Shown here piece after piece: positions 44,371-53,883 of a DNA stretch of 64,000 bases (position 1 is the first letter of the stretch; each line of letters opens with the position of its first letter). The stretch spans positions 1 through 64,000 of the forward strand of contig DATCBY010000065.1 of NCBI GenBank assembly GCA_036511595.1, given 5' to 3'. A program made the position numbers and the translations under genes. Origin of the DNA: DASZQY01 sp036511595 (GTDB lineage Bacteria > Pseudomonadota > Alphaproteobacteria > Rhizobiales > Kaistiaceae). Below the pieces are notes generated by a model that made no database searches, had not been told where the DNA came from, and worked only from the letters and a program-made list of their open reading frames with translations.

Positions 44371-45552
44371 ATGAGCGCGACCTCCGATACTGCCGTGCCC
44401 GACGCTGCCATGCGCCGCGACCCGCTCACCTGGTATTCCTATCTGGCGCTGGCTTTCTTCAGCTATCTGAACAGCATCCAGGGAAACATCATCCCCTTCC
44501 TCAAGGCGGACCTGAACCTCACCTACAGCGTGGTCAGCCTGCACCCGAGCGCGCTGGCAGTGGGCTCGCTCCTCGTCGGACTTGCCGGCGATCGCCTCAT
44601 TCGCCGGTTTGGCCGTCGCCGCATGCTGACCGTCGCCGTCGGCGGTGGTTCGGTGGGCCTCTTGCTGCTCTCGCTGGCCGGAAATATCTGGATGAGCGTC
44701 GGCAGCTGCCTCTTCATGGGCTGCTTCGCGGCCTTCGTCCCCGCAATGACCTCGACGATCCTTGCCGAATTGCACGGTGCCCGCCGCGACGTGGCTTACG
44801 CGGAGGCGAACGCGCTTTGCTATGTCTTCGCCATCACCGCGCCGCTCGTTCTTGGCCTCACCGTCTGGGCGGGCCTGAACTGGCGGATGGGCCTCGTCCC
44901 CGGAATTGCGACCGGCTTCGCCGTCGCCGCGGTGTTCCTGCGTACGCCGGTGCCCGAGCAACGGGTGGCGGTGGCGACGTCGACCGCGCCGCTGACGCCG
45001 GCTTTCTGGGCTTTCTGGGTGATGCTGGCATTCAGCGTGGCCGTCGAATTCTCGGCGCTGTTGTGGGCGCCGAGCTATCTCGGCCAAGTGATCGGCCTGT
45101 CGCCCTCGGCGGCAGCGCTGGGCGCCGGTGCGTTTTTCGCCGGCATGCTCGCCGGCCGCGCCGCCAGCATCCGTCTCGTGCGCACCTTCTCGCTGCGCAA
45201 TCTTTTCTTCGGCGCCATCACCACGGGCCTTGTCGGCTTCGTGGCCTATTGGGCCCAGGGCGGGGCGATCATCGCGGTTGCCGGGCTCTTTGTCATCGGC
45301 CTAGGCGTCGCCATGCTGTTTCCGTTGACTCTGGGTTTCGCCATGACGGAAGCCGGAGCGGCGGGCGCCCGCGCCTCGGCGCGGCTGATAATTGCGCCCG
45401 GGATTGCAGTGCTTCTCACTCCGCCGCTGCTCGGCGCCATCGCCGATCATGCCGGCCTGTGGCTGTCACAGTTCACGATTCCGGCCTTCCTCGTGCTGGC
45501 CGTCGCTGCGTTCCTGGCCGGCGAGATGCTGACCAGGCGGGCAGCGGCGTGA
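44371..45552 (+). CDS. Major facilitator superfamily transporter
   Basis: A 393-residue membrane protein with about 12 hydrophobic segments and the loop 2-3 MFS motif Gly-Asp-Arg-Leu-Ile-Arg-Arg-Phe-Gly-Arg-Arg. ATG 44371 has AGGG upstream; an ATG at 44326 is a longer alternative. Substrate and direction cannot be inferred. It sits between the ligase and exonuclease genes of the repair set, which is probably an accident of gene order. Confidence 0.85.
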   Translation: MSATSDTAVPDAAMRRDPLTWYSYLALAFFSYLNSIQGNIIPFLKADLNLTYSVVSLHPSALAVGSLLVGLAGDRLIRRFGRRRMLTVAVGGGSVGLLLLSLAGNIWMSVGSCLFMGCFAAFVPAMTSTILAELHGARRDVAYAEANALCYVFAITAPLVLGLTVWAGLNWRMGLVPGIATGFAVAAVFLRTPVPEQRVAVATSTAPLTPAFWAFWVMLAFSVAVEFSALLWAPSYLGQVIGLSPSAAALGAGAFFAGMLAGRAASIRLVRTFSLRNLFFGAITTGLVGFVAYWAQGGAIIAVAGLFVIGLGVAMLFPLTLGFAMTEAGAAGARASARLIIAPGIAVLLTPPLLGAIADHAGLWLSQFTIPAFLVLAVAAFLAGEMLTRRAAA

Positions 45553-45659
45553 TCGTCGGCCTCAGCGTTTTCTTTCTGACGGCCGCCGGGGAACTTTCGG
45601 CCGCGCAATCGATTGATTAGCCAATCGAACAAGAGAGTAGCGCCTGGACGGAGGCCGCC

Positions 45660-45806
45660 ATGACAGCCGAAGAAAAGAAAAAGCAGAATTCATCGAAGCC
45701 GACGAAGCCGGTGGACGATACCCGGCCGCTGGCCGAGGAGATCGAGGATGAGATGCTCAAGCAGGACATTCCGGTAGAGACCGGCATTCGGCCGCAGAAG
45801 AAATAA
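45660..45806 (+). CDS. Small charged protein, 48 residues
   Basis: A short gene with a strong GGAGG site six bases before ATG 45660 and TAA at 45804-45806. The protein is Lys and Glu rich: an N-terminal Met-Thr-Ala-Glu-Glu-Lys-Lys-Lys, a Pro/Lys middle, and an acidic helix Leu-Ala-Glu-Glu-Ile-Glu-Asp-Glu-Met-Leu. It has no cysteine, no signal and no membrane segment, and is probably disordered. Its stop abuts the stop of the convergent exonuclease gene. Codon use looks real and the ribosome site is convincing, but I do not know the family. Confidence 0.65.
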   Translation: MTAEEKKKQNSSKPTKPVDDTRPLAEEIEDEMLKQDIPVETGIRPQKK

Positions 45807-46820
45807 TTACGTCGTATCGTCCTCGTCGTAGCCCACCATGTGGAGCGGCTTGGCCGGAATGCCGGCAAGCGCGCACCAGCGCACCAGCGCTTCCTCGCGG
45901 CCGTGGGTGACCCAGACTTCCGACGGCGCGATTTCGGTAATCGTAGCGGTCAGTTCATCCCAGTCAGCGTGATCCGACAAGATAAGCGGCAGTTCGACGC
46001 CGGCCTGCTTGGCGCGCTGGCGGATGCGCATCCAGCCTGAAGCGAAACACGGAACCGGATCGGGGAAGCGGCGCGCCCAGCGCTCGGCGATCTCCGATGG
46101 CGGGCAGACGATGACGGCCCCGGCGAAATCGCCTTTGGCGCCCGAGGATATGGTGGCGGGAGCCAATGACCCAAGCGCGATGCCTTCCGCTTCGTAGAGC
46201 CGGCAGAGCGTTTCCATACTGCCGTGCAGGTAGATCGTGCGTTCGTAACCGGCGTCACGCAGCATGCGGATGACGCGTTGAGCCTTGCCCAGTGAATAGG
46301 CGCCGACGAGATGGGCGCGTTCCGGGAACTGCTCCAGCGATGCGATAAGCTTGGCGATCTCGGCTTCCGCCGGTGGATGGCGGAAGACGGGTAGAGCGAA
46401 TGTCGCCTCGGTGATGAAGATGTCGCAGGGCACCGGCACGAAGGGCAGGCAGGTGGGATCGGCGCGGCGCTTGTAGTCGCCGGAAGCGACGATGCGGAGA
46501 TCCTCGGCCTCGACCGCGATCTGGGCCGAGCCCAGCACATGGCCGGCGGAATGGAAGGTAACGCGAGTGGCGCCGATCGTCATTGTCTCGCCGAGCTTCG
46601 CCACTTGCGTGGCGCCGGCGAAGTCGGCGCCGTAGCGCGCCGCCATGATCTTCAGCGTTTCGGCAGTCGCCAGCACCGAACCGTGACCGGCGCGGGCGTG
46701 ATCGGAATGACCGTGGGTGATGAGGGCGCGGTCAACCGGGACGGTCGGGTCGATGTGGAATTGGCCGGGCGGGCAAAAGAGGCCCTGCGCGGTCGGGATG
46801 AGGAGTTCTTCAGGGCGCAT
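45807..46820 (-). CDS. Ligase-associated DNA exonuclease, MBL fold
   Basis: A 337-residue metallo-beta-lactamase-fold nuclease with the metal motif His-Gly-His-Ser-Asp-His-Ala-Arg near 35-42, His in His-Ser-Ala-Gly-His-Val-Leu-Gly-Ser-Ala, Ser-Gly-Asp-Tyr-Lys and a C-terminal beta-CASP-like Leu-Ser-Asp-His-Ala-Asp. It belongs to the SNM1/Pso2-like group linked to repair of crosslinks and works with the ligase and helicase encoded nearby. Confidence 0.9.
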   Translation of the reverse strand: MRPEELLIPTAQGLFCPPGQFHIDPTVPVDRALITHGHSDHARAGHGSVLATAETLKIMAARYGADFAGATQVAKLGETMTIGATRVTFHSAGHVLGSAQIAVEAEDLRIVASGDYKRRADPTCLPFVPVPCDIFITEATFALPVFRHPPAEAEIAKLIASLEQFPERAHLVGAYSLGKAQRVIRMLRDAGYERTIYLHGSMETLCRLYEAEGIALGSLAPATISSGAKGDFAGAVIVCPPSEIAERWARRFPDPVPCFASGWMRIRQRAKQAGVELPLILSDHADWDELTATITEIAPSEVWVTHGREEALVRWCALAGIPAKPLHMVGYDEDDTT

Positions 46821-46834
46821 GCTTCAAGAGATAG

Positions 46835-47737
46835 TCAGTCGGGCGCGCCGAAGCCAGCGTCGGGTACCGTATTCGGGGGCGCCGGCCGCCGCCGCAGCAC
46901 CAGCACGGCAAGACCCGCCATGATGATCGCCATGCCGGCGAGGCGCACCGGGCCAAACCGCTCGCCGAGCAGGAGCGCGGCCGACAGCGTGCCGGTGACC
47001 GGCACCAGCAGCGAAAACGGCGCCACCGTGGCGGCGGTATATACCCGCAAGAGAAAGCCCCAGGCGCCGTAGCCGAAGATGGTCGAGACGATGCTGATAT
47101 AGAGGACGGCCCCGATGGTGAGCCAGTTCGCATCGGCAACGGCATGGCCGATGCGCGCCGGACCCTCGAAGGCGAGCGACAGCGCGAAGAGCGGCGGCGC
47201 CGCGATCAGGCTGAGCCACGACATCAATGCCAGCAGGCCGACCTTGCCGATCCGGCGCAGCATGACGTTGCCGATCGACCAGAAGAACGCCGAGCCGAGG
47301 ATGAGCACCAGGCCGGCGGTGGTGACACCGTTGACGCCGACCGTGGTGGCGACGACGGCGAGGCCGACCAGCGTAACGCCTGCGGCGACGAGCTGGCGTC
47401 GGGTCGGGAACTCGCGCAGGACCAGCGCCGCGATGCCGATGGTGATGAACGCCTGCACCTGCAGCACGATGGAGGCGAGACCCGGTGGCATGCCGACCGC
47501 CATCGCGGGGAACGACAGCGCGAACTGCCCGACGAACAGCGTCAGGCTGAGGGAAATGAGCACGCCCCAGCGCAGCGCCGGCCGCGGCACGAAGAAGACC
47601 GGTAGCGCGGCGACGGCAAAGCGGAGCGCCGCAAGAAAGAGCGGCGGAAAGTCGGTCAGCCCTTCGACGATGACGACGAAGTTCAGCCCCCAGACGACCG
47701 AGAGGATGACCGCGAGGGCGATGTGGCGGGGTGGCAA
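46835..47737 (-). CDS. EamA/DMT-family transporter
   Basis: About 300 residues with ten hydrophobic segments in two EamA halves, the first starting His-Ile-Ala-Leu-Ala-Val-Ile-Leu-Ser-Val-Val-Trp-Gly-Leu-Asn-Phe. The start is uncertain: TTG 47737 fits family length, but no ribosome site is visible and the open frame extends well upstream with no protein-like content. It is 14 bp upstream of the exonuclease gene's start, on the same strand, and divergent from the helicase. Metabolite export is the usual role. Confidence 0.8.
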   Translation of the reverse strand: MPPRHIALAVILSVVWGLNFVVIVEGLTDFPPLFLAALRFAVAALPVFFVPRPALRWGVLISLSLTLFVGQFALSFPAMAVGMPPGLASIVLQVQAFITIGIAALVLREFPTRRQLVAAGVTLVGLAVVATTVGVNGVTTAGLVLILGSAFFWSIGNVMLRRIGKVGLLALMSWLSLIAAPPLFALSLAFEGPARIGHAVADANWLTIGAVLYISIVSTIFGYGAWGFLLRVYTAATVAPFSLLVPVTGTLSAALLLGERFGPVRLAGMAIIMAGLAVLVLRRRPAPPNTVPDAGFGAPD

Positions 47738-47860
47738 GGTTTGGGCCGGGCAGGGAATGGATCGCCGCCTTATGCCCCCGGCGCGTGCCGAAAGCCAGAC
47801 CGGCGACCCCGGATTTTGTTCGGGTGGACGGGGCGGAAAGGTGGCATTACGCCTTGCATC

Positions 47861-50383
47861 GTGACCGCCCGCGCCCTCATCAAGGATCCCGACCGCCTGC
47901 TGCCCGCGCCCTTCGCCGCATGGTTTGCGGCGAAGGGGTGGACACCGCGGCCGCACCAGATCGAGCTGCTGGCGCGCGCCAAGGCCGGGCACTCGACGCT
48001 GCTGATCGCGCCGACGGGCGCCGGCAAGACGCTGGCGGGATTTCTGCCGAGCCTCGTGGCGCTGCATGAACGCACGGGCAAGGCGCCGATCGGCGGGCGC
48101 GGCATCCACACGCTCTACATCTCGCCGCTGAAGGCGCTTGCCATCGACATCGCCCGCAATCTCGAGGCGCCTGTGTCAGGCATCGGCCTGAACGTCCGCA
48201 TCGAGACGCGCACCGGCGACACGCCGGTTCACAAGCGCCAGCGCCAGAAGTTGAATCCGCCGGATATCCTTTTGACGACGCCGGAACAGGCGGCGCTGCT
48301 GGTCTCGGCGCGCGACGCCGATCGCTTCTTTGCCGACCTCGACACGGTCATTCTGGACGAGTTGCACGCGCTGGTGACCAGCAAGCGCGGCGATCTCCTC
48401 TCGCTCGACCTCGCGCGGCTGCGCACGCTGGCGCCCGATCTGAAGACTATCGGCCTGTCGGCAACCGTCGCCGACCCGGATGCCCTTCGTGCCTGGATCG
48501 TCAGGCAGGACCGGGAGAATGCGGCGCTCGCTCTCGCCGATCTCGTAACGGTAGCCGGCGGTGCGAAGCCGGACATCTCGATCCTCGAGTCGGGCGAGCG
48601 GGTGCCGTGGGCGGGGCATTCGGCGCGTTACGCGCTGGCCGACATGTACAGCGCCATCCTCGACCATCGCATGGCACTGCTGTTCGTGAACACGCGCAGC
48701 CAGGCGGAATCGATTTTCCAGGAACTGTGGCGGATCAACACCGAGGGTATCCCGATCGCGCTGCATCACGGCTCGCTCGACGCCACCCAGCGGCGCAAGG
48801 TCGAGGCCGCGATGGCGGCGGGGCAGTTGCGCGCGGTGGTGTGCACCTCGACGCTCGATCTCGGTATCGACTGGGGCGACATCGATCTCGTTGTCCACAT
48901 CGGCGCGCCGAAGGGCGCCAGCCGCCTGGCGCAACGCATCGGTCGCGCCAACCACCGGCTTGATGAGCCGTCGAAGGCGCTGCTGGTGCCGGCGAACCGC
49001 TTCGAGGTCATGGAGTGCCGTGCGGCGCTGGACGCCAATTATCTGGGCGCGCAGGACACGCCGCCGATCCGCGACGGCGCGCTGGATGTGCTGGCCCAGC
49101 ATGTGCTCGGCATGGCCTGCGCGGCGCCGTTCGGTGCCGACGCGCTCTATAGCGAAGTGACGTCGGCCTATCCCTATCGCGCCCTCGACCGGGAGACCTT
49201 CGACCAGACGGTCGAGTTCGTCGCCACCGGCGGCTATGCGTTGAAGACCTACGAGCGCTTCGCCAAGATACGCAAGGGGATCGACGGCCTGTGGCGGGTG
49301 ACCCATCCGCGCATCGCCCAGCAGTATCGCCTGAACGTCGGCACGATCATCGAGGCGCCGCTGCTGGCGGTGCGGCTCTCGCGCAGCGCCCGCTTCGCGG
49401 GGCGCGGCGGCCGGGTGCTCGGCAAGATCGAGGAATCCTTCATTGAGCAGCTGACCGTCGGCGACACATTCCTGTTTGCCGGGGTCATCCTCGCCTTCCA
49501 GGGTATCCACGAGAACGAGGTGATCGCCACCCGCACGGCAGACGACACGCCGAAGATCCCGGTCTATGCCGGCGGCAAGTTCCCACTCTCGACCTATCTC
49601 GCTGCCGGCGTGCGCGCCATGCTCGCCGATCCCAAAAAATGGAAGGCGCTGCCCGACCAGGTTTCCGACTGGTTGACGATGCAGAAGAAGCGCTCGATGA
49701 TTCCGCGCGCCGACCAGCTTCTCGTCGAGACGTTTCCGCGCGGTCGCCGCTTCTACATGGTCGCCTATCCCTTCGAGGGGCGGCTGGCGCACCAGACGCT
49801 CGGCATGCTGCTGACGCGGCGGCTGGAGCGCGCCAGGCTGACGCCGACCGGCTTCGTCGCTACCGACTATTCGCTGGGTGTCTGGGGACTCGGCGACCTG
49901 GGCGAGGCCTTCGACGCCGGCCAACCCAGCCTCGCCGAGCTTTTCGACGAGGACATGCTGGGCGACGACCTCGATGCATGGATGGGGGAGAGCTACCTGC
50001 TGAAGCGCATGTTCCGTAATGTAGCGCTGATTTCGGGGCTTATCGAGAAACGTCACCCCGGCCAGGAAAAGACCGGGCGGCAGATGACGGTTTCGTCAAA
50101 CCTCATCTACGACGTCCTGCGCAAGCACGAGCCCGACCATATCCTCATGCGCGCTACCTGGGCGGACGCCGCCACCGGGCTGCTCGACATTGGCCGGCTT
50201 GGCGATATGCTGTCCCGTATCAAGGGCCGAGTCGTCCACCGTAGGCTGGACCGCATATCTCCCTTGGCTGTTCCGGTAATGTTGGAGATAGGTAGGGAAT
50301 CCGTCGCCGGTGGCGACGCGGAGGAGCACGTCTTGCGGGAAGCGGCGGAGGATCTGGTGCGGGACGCGATGGGCGATGGCTGA
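47861..50383 (+). CDS. Ligase-associated DEXH-box helicase (Lhr-like)
   Basis: An 840-residue superfamily 2 helicase. Motif I Ala-Pro-Thr-Gly-Ala-Gly-Lys-Thr, Ia Ser-Pro-Leu-Lys-Ala-Leu, II Asp-Glu-Leu-His, III Ser-Ala-Thr, IV-V Thr-Ser-Thr-Leu-Asp-Leu-Gly-Ile-Asp and VI Gln-Arg-Ile-Gly-Arg-Ala-Asn-His are all present. A long Lhr-type winged-helix and DEAD_assoc C-terminal part follows. GTG 47861 is the best start; upstream frame looks like an antisense shadow of the EamA gene. The stop overlaps PdeM by eight bases. Confidence 0.92.
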   Translation: MTARALIKDPDRLLPAPFAAWFAAKGWTPRPHQIELLARAKAGHSTLLIAPTGAGKTLAGFLPSLVALHERTGKAPIGGRGIHTLYISPLKALAIDIARNLEAPVSGIGLNVRIETRTGDTPVHKRQRQKLNPPDILLTTPEQAALLVSARDADRFFADLDTVILDELHALVTSKRGDLLSLDLARLRTLAPDLKTIGLSATVADPDALRAWIVRQDRENAALALADLVTVAGGAKPDISILESGERVPWAGHSARYALADMYSAILDHRMALLFVNTRSQAESIFQELWRINTEGIPIALHHGSLDATQRRKVEAAMAAGQLRAVVCTSTLDLGIDWGDIDLVVHIGAPKGASRLAQRIGRANHRLDEPSKALLVPANRFEVMECRAALDANYLGAQDTPPIRDGALDVLAQHVLGMACAAPFGADALYSEVTSAYPYRALDRETFDQTVEFVATGGYALKTYERFAKIRKGIDGLWRVTHPRIAQQYRLNVGTIIEAPLLAVRLSRSARFAGRGGRVLGKIEESFIEQLTVGDTFLFAGVILAFQGIHENEVIATRTADDTPKIPVYAGGKFPLSTYLAAGVRAMLADPKKWKALPDQVSDWLTMQKKRSMIPRADQLLVETFPRGRRFYMVAYPFEGRLAHQTLGMLLTRRLERARLTPTGFVATDYSLGVWGLGDLGEAFDAGQPSLAELFDEDMLGDDLDAWMGESYLLKRMFRNVALISGLIEKRHPGQEKTGRQMTVSSNLIYDVLRKHEPDHILMRATWADAATGLLDIGRLGDMLSRIKGRVVHRRLDRISPLAVPVMLEIGRESVAGGDAEEHVLREAAEDLVRDAMGDG

Positions 50384-51107
50384 GGCGCACTGGCAGCGCG
50401 TTCCCGGGTCGCCGCCGTTCCCGTTGCAGGGAACGCTGGTCGGCGTTCAGGGCGTGGTCATGGAAGCCTTCCCGGAGGGGGCGCTGTGGTGGGCCGAGAC
50501 CCGCATGCTGGTAGTCGCCGACCTGCATCTCGAAAAGGGCTCGTCGTTTGCCCGCCGCGGCCAGCTCATCCCGCCCTACGACACCTCCGAAACGCTGGCG
50601 AACATCGCCCGCCTCGTTGCCCGCCTCCAGCCGCAGGCAGTCGTGGCGCTGGGCGACAGCTTCCATGACGACGAAGCCGCCGCGCGCCTGTCGGTCAGCC
50701 ATCGCGTCATGCTGAAAGGCCTGCAGGTCGGGCGGGAGTGGATATGGATTGCCGGCAACCACGATCCGAACCGCCCGGTCGATGTCGGCGGCATGGCGCT
50801 GGACGAACTGGCGATCGGCGCGCTGGTGTTTCGCCACGAGCCCGCGCCGGCTCCCGCCCCCGGCGAGATCGCCGGCCATCTCCACCCGTCGGCCCGCATC
50901 TACGGCCGCGGCAAGTCGGTGCGCCGCCGCTGCTTCGCCGGCGATGGCCATCGCCTCATCCTGCCGGCCTTCGGCGCCTACACCGGCGGGCTGGATGTCC
51001 TCGACCAGGCCTACGAAGGCTTGTTCGCGGAAGATACGTTCCGGGCTTTCGTGCTGGGCGATGACCGTGTCTATCCCGTCGGCATGAAGGCGCTGCGGCC
51101 GGATTGA
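50376..51107 (+). CDS. pdeM: Ligase-associated metallophosphoesterase (PdeM)
   Basis: A 243-residue calcineurin-fold phosphoesterase. Metal ligands: Asp-Leu-His-Leu-Glu-Lys-Gly, Gly-Asp-Ser-Phe-His-Asp, Gly-Asn-His-Asp and Gly-His-Leu-His-Pro, in the correct order. It overlaps the helicase stop and is the fourth member of the repair set. Predicted nuclease or phosphodiesterase; substrate unproven. Confidence 0.9.
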   Translation: MAEAHWQRVPGSPPFPLQGTLVGVQGVVMEAFPEGALWWAETRMLVVADLHLEKGSSFARRGQLIPPYDTSETLANIARLVARLQPQAVVALGDSFHDDEAAARLSVSHRVMLKGLQVGREWIWIAGNHDPNRPVDVGGMALDELAIGALVFRHEPAPAPAPGEIAGHLHPSARIYGRGKSVRRRCFAGDGHRLILPAFGAYTGGLDVLDQAYEGLFAEDTFRAFVLGDDRVYPVGMKALRPD

Positions 51108-51135
51108 TCCCGATTTCTTGTCGTGGAGTCGTTCG

Positions 51136-52032
51136 ATGACCGTCACCTACCGGCCGGCGCGCCAGCAGGAATTGGCGCACGCCGAAGAACTGGTGGCCCG
51201 CAGCATCAACGACCTGACGCAGCGGCACGGTTTCGGGCCGATGGCGTCGGCACGGCCACCCCATTTCCAGTCATTCTCCCTGCGCGACGATCCCGGCGGC
51301 CTTTGGGTCGCCGAGGAAGACGGCGAGATGCTTGGCTTCGCGTTCAGTTGGGTCAGCGACGGCCTGTGGTTTCTCGCGGAATTGTTTGTCGTTCCCGGTC
51401 AACAGGGGCGCGGCATCGGCAACGAATTGCTGACACGGACGCTGGCGCACGCGATGACGGCCAAAGCCAACAACAAGGCCCTGATCGCCTTCGCGTTCAA
51501 CATTGTGTCGCAGGGTCTTTACATGCGGCACGGACTCTACCCGAGGCTTCCGCTTTATTTGTTCAAGGTGCCCCGCGAGGTCTTGCTCCCGCGCCTGCAG
51601 GGCGAGCTGATCGAATCCGTTTCATTGGGCGCCGCAGATATGCAAGGCCTGGTGGCCATCGATGCGCGGGCTCTCGGGGTCTCGCGCGAGAAGCATCACC
51701 GGTACCTGCTCTCCGGCGGCGATGTTAAGGCGGTCCTGTTTCGCGCCGGCAGCGAGAGCGTCGGCTATGCCTACATCGGGCCCACCGGCCAAGTTGGGCC
51801 GCTGGCGGTGACGCGGCCTGAGACGATGGGCGCTGCGTTCCGAAGCGCGTTGATGCTGGCAGCCGAAGGCGGCGCCGCGCAGATTACAGCGTTTGTTCCA
51901 GGCACTAGCCATGATGCGCTGGGCGTCGCTGCCGAACACGGGATGCGCATTGCCTTTCCCATGATGCTGATGTCGTCCCGCGGCTTCGGCGATTGGACGA
52001 GCTACCTGCCGCGCAATCCGGGCTTCATGTGA
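51136..52032 (+). CDS. GNAT-family acetyltransferase-like protein
   Basis: A 298-residue protein. The first 150 residues are a GNAT fold with the acetyl-CoA loop Val-Val-Pro-Gly-Gln-Gln-Gly-Arg-Gly-Ile-Gly-Asn-Glu-Leu-Leu, followed by a second, more weakly matching GNAT-like half. ATG 51136 is chosen from family-like N-terminus. It probably acetylates a small molecule or protein amine; acceptor unknown. Confidence 0.8.
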   Translation: MTVTYRPARQQELAHAEELVARSINDLTQRHGFGPMASARPPHFQSFSLRDDPGGLWVAEEDGEMLGFAFSWVSDGLWFLAELFVVPGQQGRGIGNELLTRTLAHAMTAKANNKALIAFAFNIVSQGLYMRHGLYPRLPLYLFKVPREVLLPRLQGELIESVSLGAADMQGLVAIDARALGVSREKHHRYLLSGGDVKAVLFRAGSESVGYAYIGPTGQVGPLAVTRPETMGAAFRSALMLAAEGGAAQITAFVPGTSHDALGVAAEHGMRIAFPMMLMSSRGFGDWTSYLPRNPGFM

Positions 52033-52057
52033 ACGACGGCGGTCCCGCCTCCCTTGA

Positions 52058-52798
52058 CTAGTCCCGGCGGAAGATGACGCCACCGGCCCAGCCGATAAAC
52101 AGCGCGAGCCCGGCGCACAGCAGCCCGTAAACCAGCGACTGGCCGCGCGCGAAATCGGCGATCGAGCCTTCTGCGCCGCTCTTCGAGATGACGAAAGCGT
52201 CCTCGCCATGGGCGGTGAGTTGGCCTCCGGAGAACAAATAGGCCAGCGCCGTGTAACGGCCGACCGGCGCGTTGGCGGGGAGGAACGTCGTGGTGCGGAA
52301 GATGAGCGGGCCGATGAACTTGACGGCGCCGGACTGGCCGTACAGTCCGGATTTTTGCTTCAGGCGCACGAAGGCATCGCGGAATTCGAAGGTCTCCGGA
52401 TCGGCGCCGGTTTGCCCGAGGTCGAGGTTGTTGAAGCCGATGTCCAGGCGCTGGAGAATCTCTGGCGTCGCCAGCGTCTCCGGCTCGGCGCTGGTAGCGA
52501 GCGAATAGAAGGCGGGCGCGCTGGCGATGGTCTCCGCGCCACGGTTCGCCCAGATCGCGATGAGGCGATCCTTGCGCCGTTCGACCACGGTTTCGTCGGG
52601 GCCGAGAACCACCACCGCGACCTGGTAGTCGGAGGCGGGTGTCGCGCCCGCGGCAGCCTCGATCACGCCGAAGACCGCGATCGGCGCGCCGGTGAAGTTC
52701 GACGTGATCTGCACCTGCGGCATGGAAACGGCGACGGTCAGCTTTTCGGCGGAGGCGGGCACGACCGTCACGAGGGCGATGACGAGGGCGGCGGCCAT
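52058..52798 (-). CDS. TIGR02186-family membrane-anchored periplasmic protein
   Basis: A 246-residue protein with an N-terminal signal sequence (Met-Ala-Ala-Ala-Leu-Val-Ile-Ala-Leu...Ala-Ser-Ala), a beta-rich periplasmic domain, and a single C-terminal TM segment (Ser-Leu-Val-Tyr-Gly-Leu-Leu-Cys-Ala-Gly-Leu-Ala-Leu-Phe-Ile-Gly). It follows the TauE exporter gene by six bases on the same strand. This pairing is common in alphaproteobacteria and suggests a partner subunit; its function has not been established as far as I know. Confidence 0.8.
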   Translation of the reverse strand: MAAALVIALVTVVPASAEKLTVAVSMPQVQITSNFTGAPIAVFGVIEAAAGATPASDYQVAVVVLGPDETVVERRKDRLIAIWANRGAETIASAPAFYSLATSAEPETLATPEILQRLDIGFNNLDLGQTGADPETFEFRDAFVRLKQKSGLYGQSGAVKFIGPLIFRTTTFLPANAPVGRYTALAYLFSGGQLTAHGEDAFVISKSGAEGSIADFARGQSLVYGLLCAGLALFIGWAGGVIFRRD

Positions 52799-52803
52799 GC
52801 GCC

Positions 52804-53733
52804 TCACAGCGAGCCTCCGGACAGGATCGTCAGGCTGTAGCGTTCGGCCGGGGTCACTACCAGGCCGACGAGAAAGCGCAGCGCCACGGCCAACACGAGC
52901 AGGGCGAGCAGCGCCCGCAACTGGTCGCCGCGAATGTTCTGGCCGATGCGCGCACCGAACTGCGCTCCGATGACTCCGCCGATCATCAGGACAATCGCCA
53001 GCGTCACATCGACCGACTGGCTGGCGACGGAATGGAGGACGGTCGCGACCGCCATCGAGGCGACGATCTGCACCAGCGATGTGCCGATGACGATGTTGGA
53101 GGGAACGCGCAGGATGTAGATCAGCGCCGGCACGATAAGAAAGCCGCCGCCGATGCCGAGCAGCGTGCCGAGCATGCCGATACCAGTGCCTAGCACGATG
53201 AGCGGAATGACGCTGATGTAGAGACGCGAGCGCTTGAAGCGCATTTTGAACGGCAGGCCGTGGACCCAGGTGTGCTGACCGGGCCGGCGTAGCGCCGCCG
53301 GACGCCCGGCGCGAGCGTTGCGGATGGCCCCGATCGATTCCCACAGCATCAACCCACCGACGGCGCCGAGGAACACCACGTAGCCGAGCGCGACGATGAG
53401 ATCGAACTGGCCGATGCGGACGAGGGCGTCGAAGACGATGACGCCGATCCACGTGCCGACGATGCCGGCGAGCGCCAGCACGGTGGCGAGTTTGACGTCG
53501 ATGAGGTTGCGCCGCCAGTAGGAGAGGGCGCCGGATGTCGATGAGGCGACGATCTGCGGCGCGACGGTCGCCACCGCTACCACCGGCGGTATCCCGGAGA
53601 AGATGAGGAGCGGCGTCAGCAGGAAACCGCCGCCGACGCCGAACAGCCCGGACAGGAAGCCCATGGCTCCGCCCATGCCGAATATGATGAACATGTTCAC
53701 CGATAGTTCGGCTATGGGCAGGTAGATCAGCAC
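52804..53733 (-). CDS. Sulfite exporter TauE/SafE family permease
   Basis: A 309-residue permease with about eight hydrophobic segments in two repeats, each with the Gly-(Val/Ile)-Gly-Gly-Gly-Phe-Leu motif (Leu-Phe-Gly-Val-Gly-Gly-Gly-Phe near 30; Leu-Gly-Ile-Gly-Gly-Gly-Phe near 190). It likely exports sulfite or an organosulfonate. An inverted repeat GTTGAC-CGA-GTCAAC lies at 53821-53835, about 90 bp upstream, and may be an operator. Confidence 0.85.
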   Translation of the reverse strand: MLIYLPIAELSVNMFIIFGMGGAMGFLSGLFGVGGGFLLTPLLIFSGIPPVVAVATVAPQIVASSTSGALSYWRRNLIDVKLATVLALAGIVGTWIGVIVFDALVRIGQFDLIVALGYVVFLGAVGGLMLWESIGAIRNARAGRPAALRRPGQHTWVHGLPFKMRFKRSRLYISVIPLIVLGTGIGMLGTLLGIGGGFLIVPALIYILRVPSNIVIGTSLVQIVASMAVATVLHSVASQSVDVTLAIVLMIGGVIGAQFGARIGQNIRGDQLRALLALLVLAVALRFLVGLVVTPAERYSLTILSGGSL

Positions 53734-53883
53734 GGGGCGATGGGGCGACGATCGAGCGGAGCCGGGGACGTGCAGGCAAACGCTGGCCCGCCGGATTTGC
53801 GGCGGATAAAGCGCCCCTCAGTTGACCGAGTCAACGACAGCCGCGTGACAGCCGATGCCGACCATTTGCCCGGCACCGGAGCC

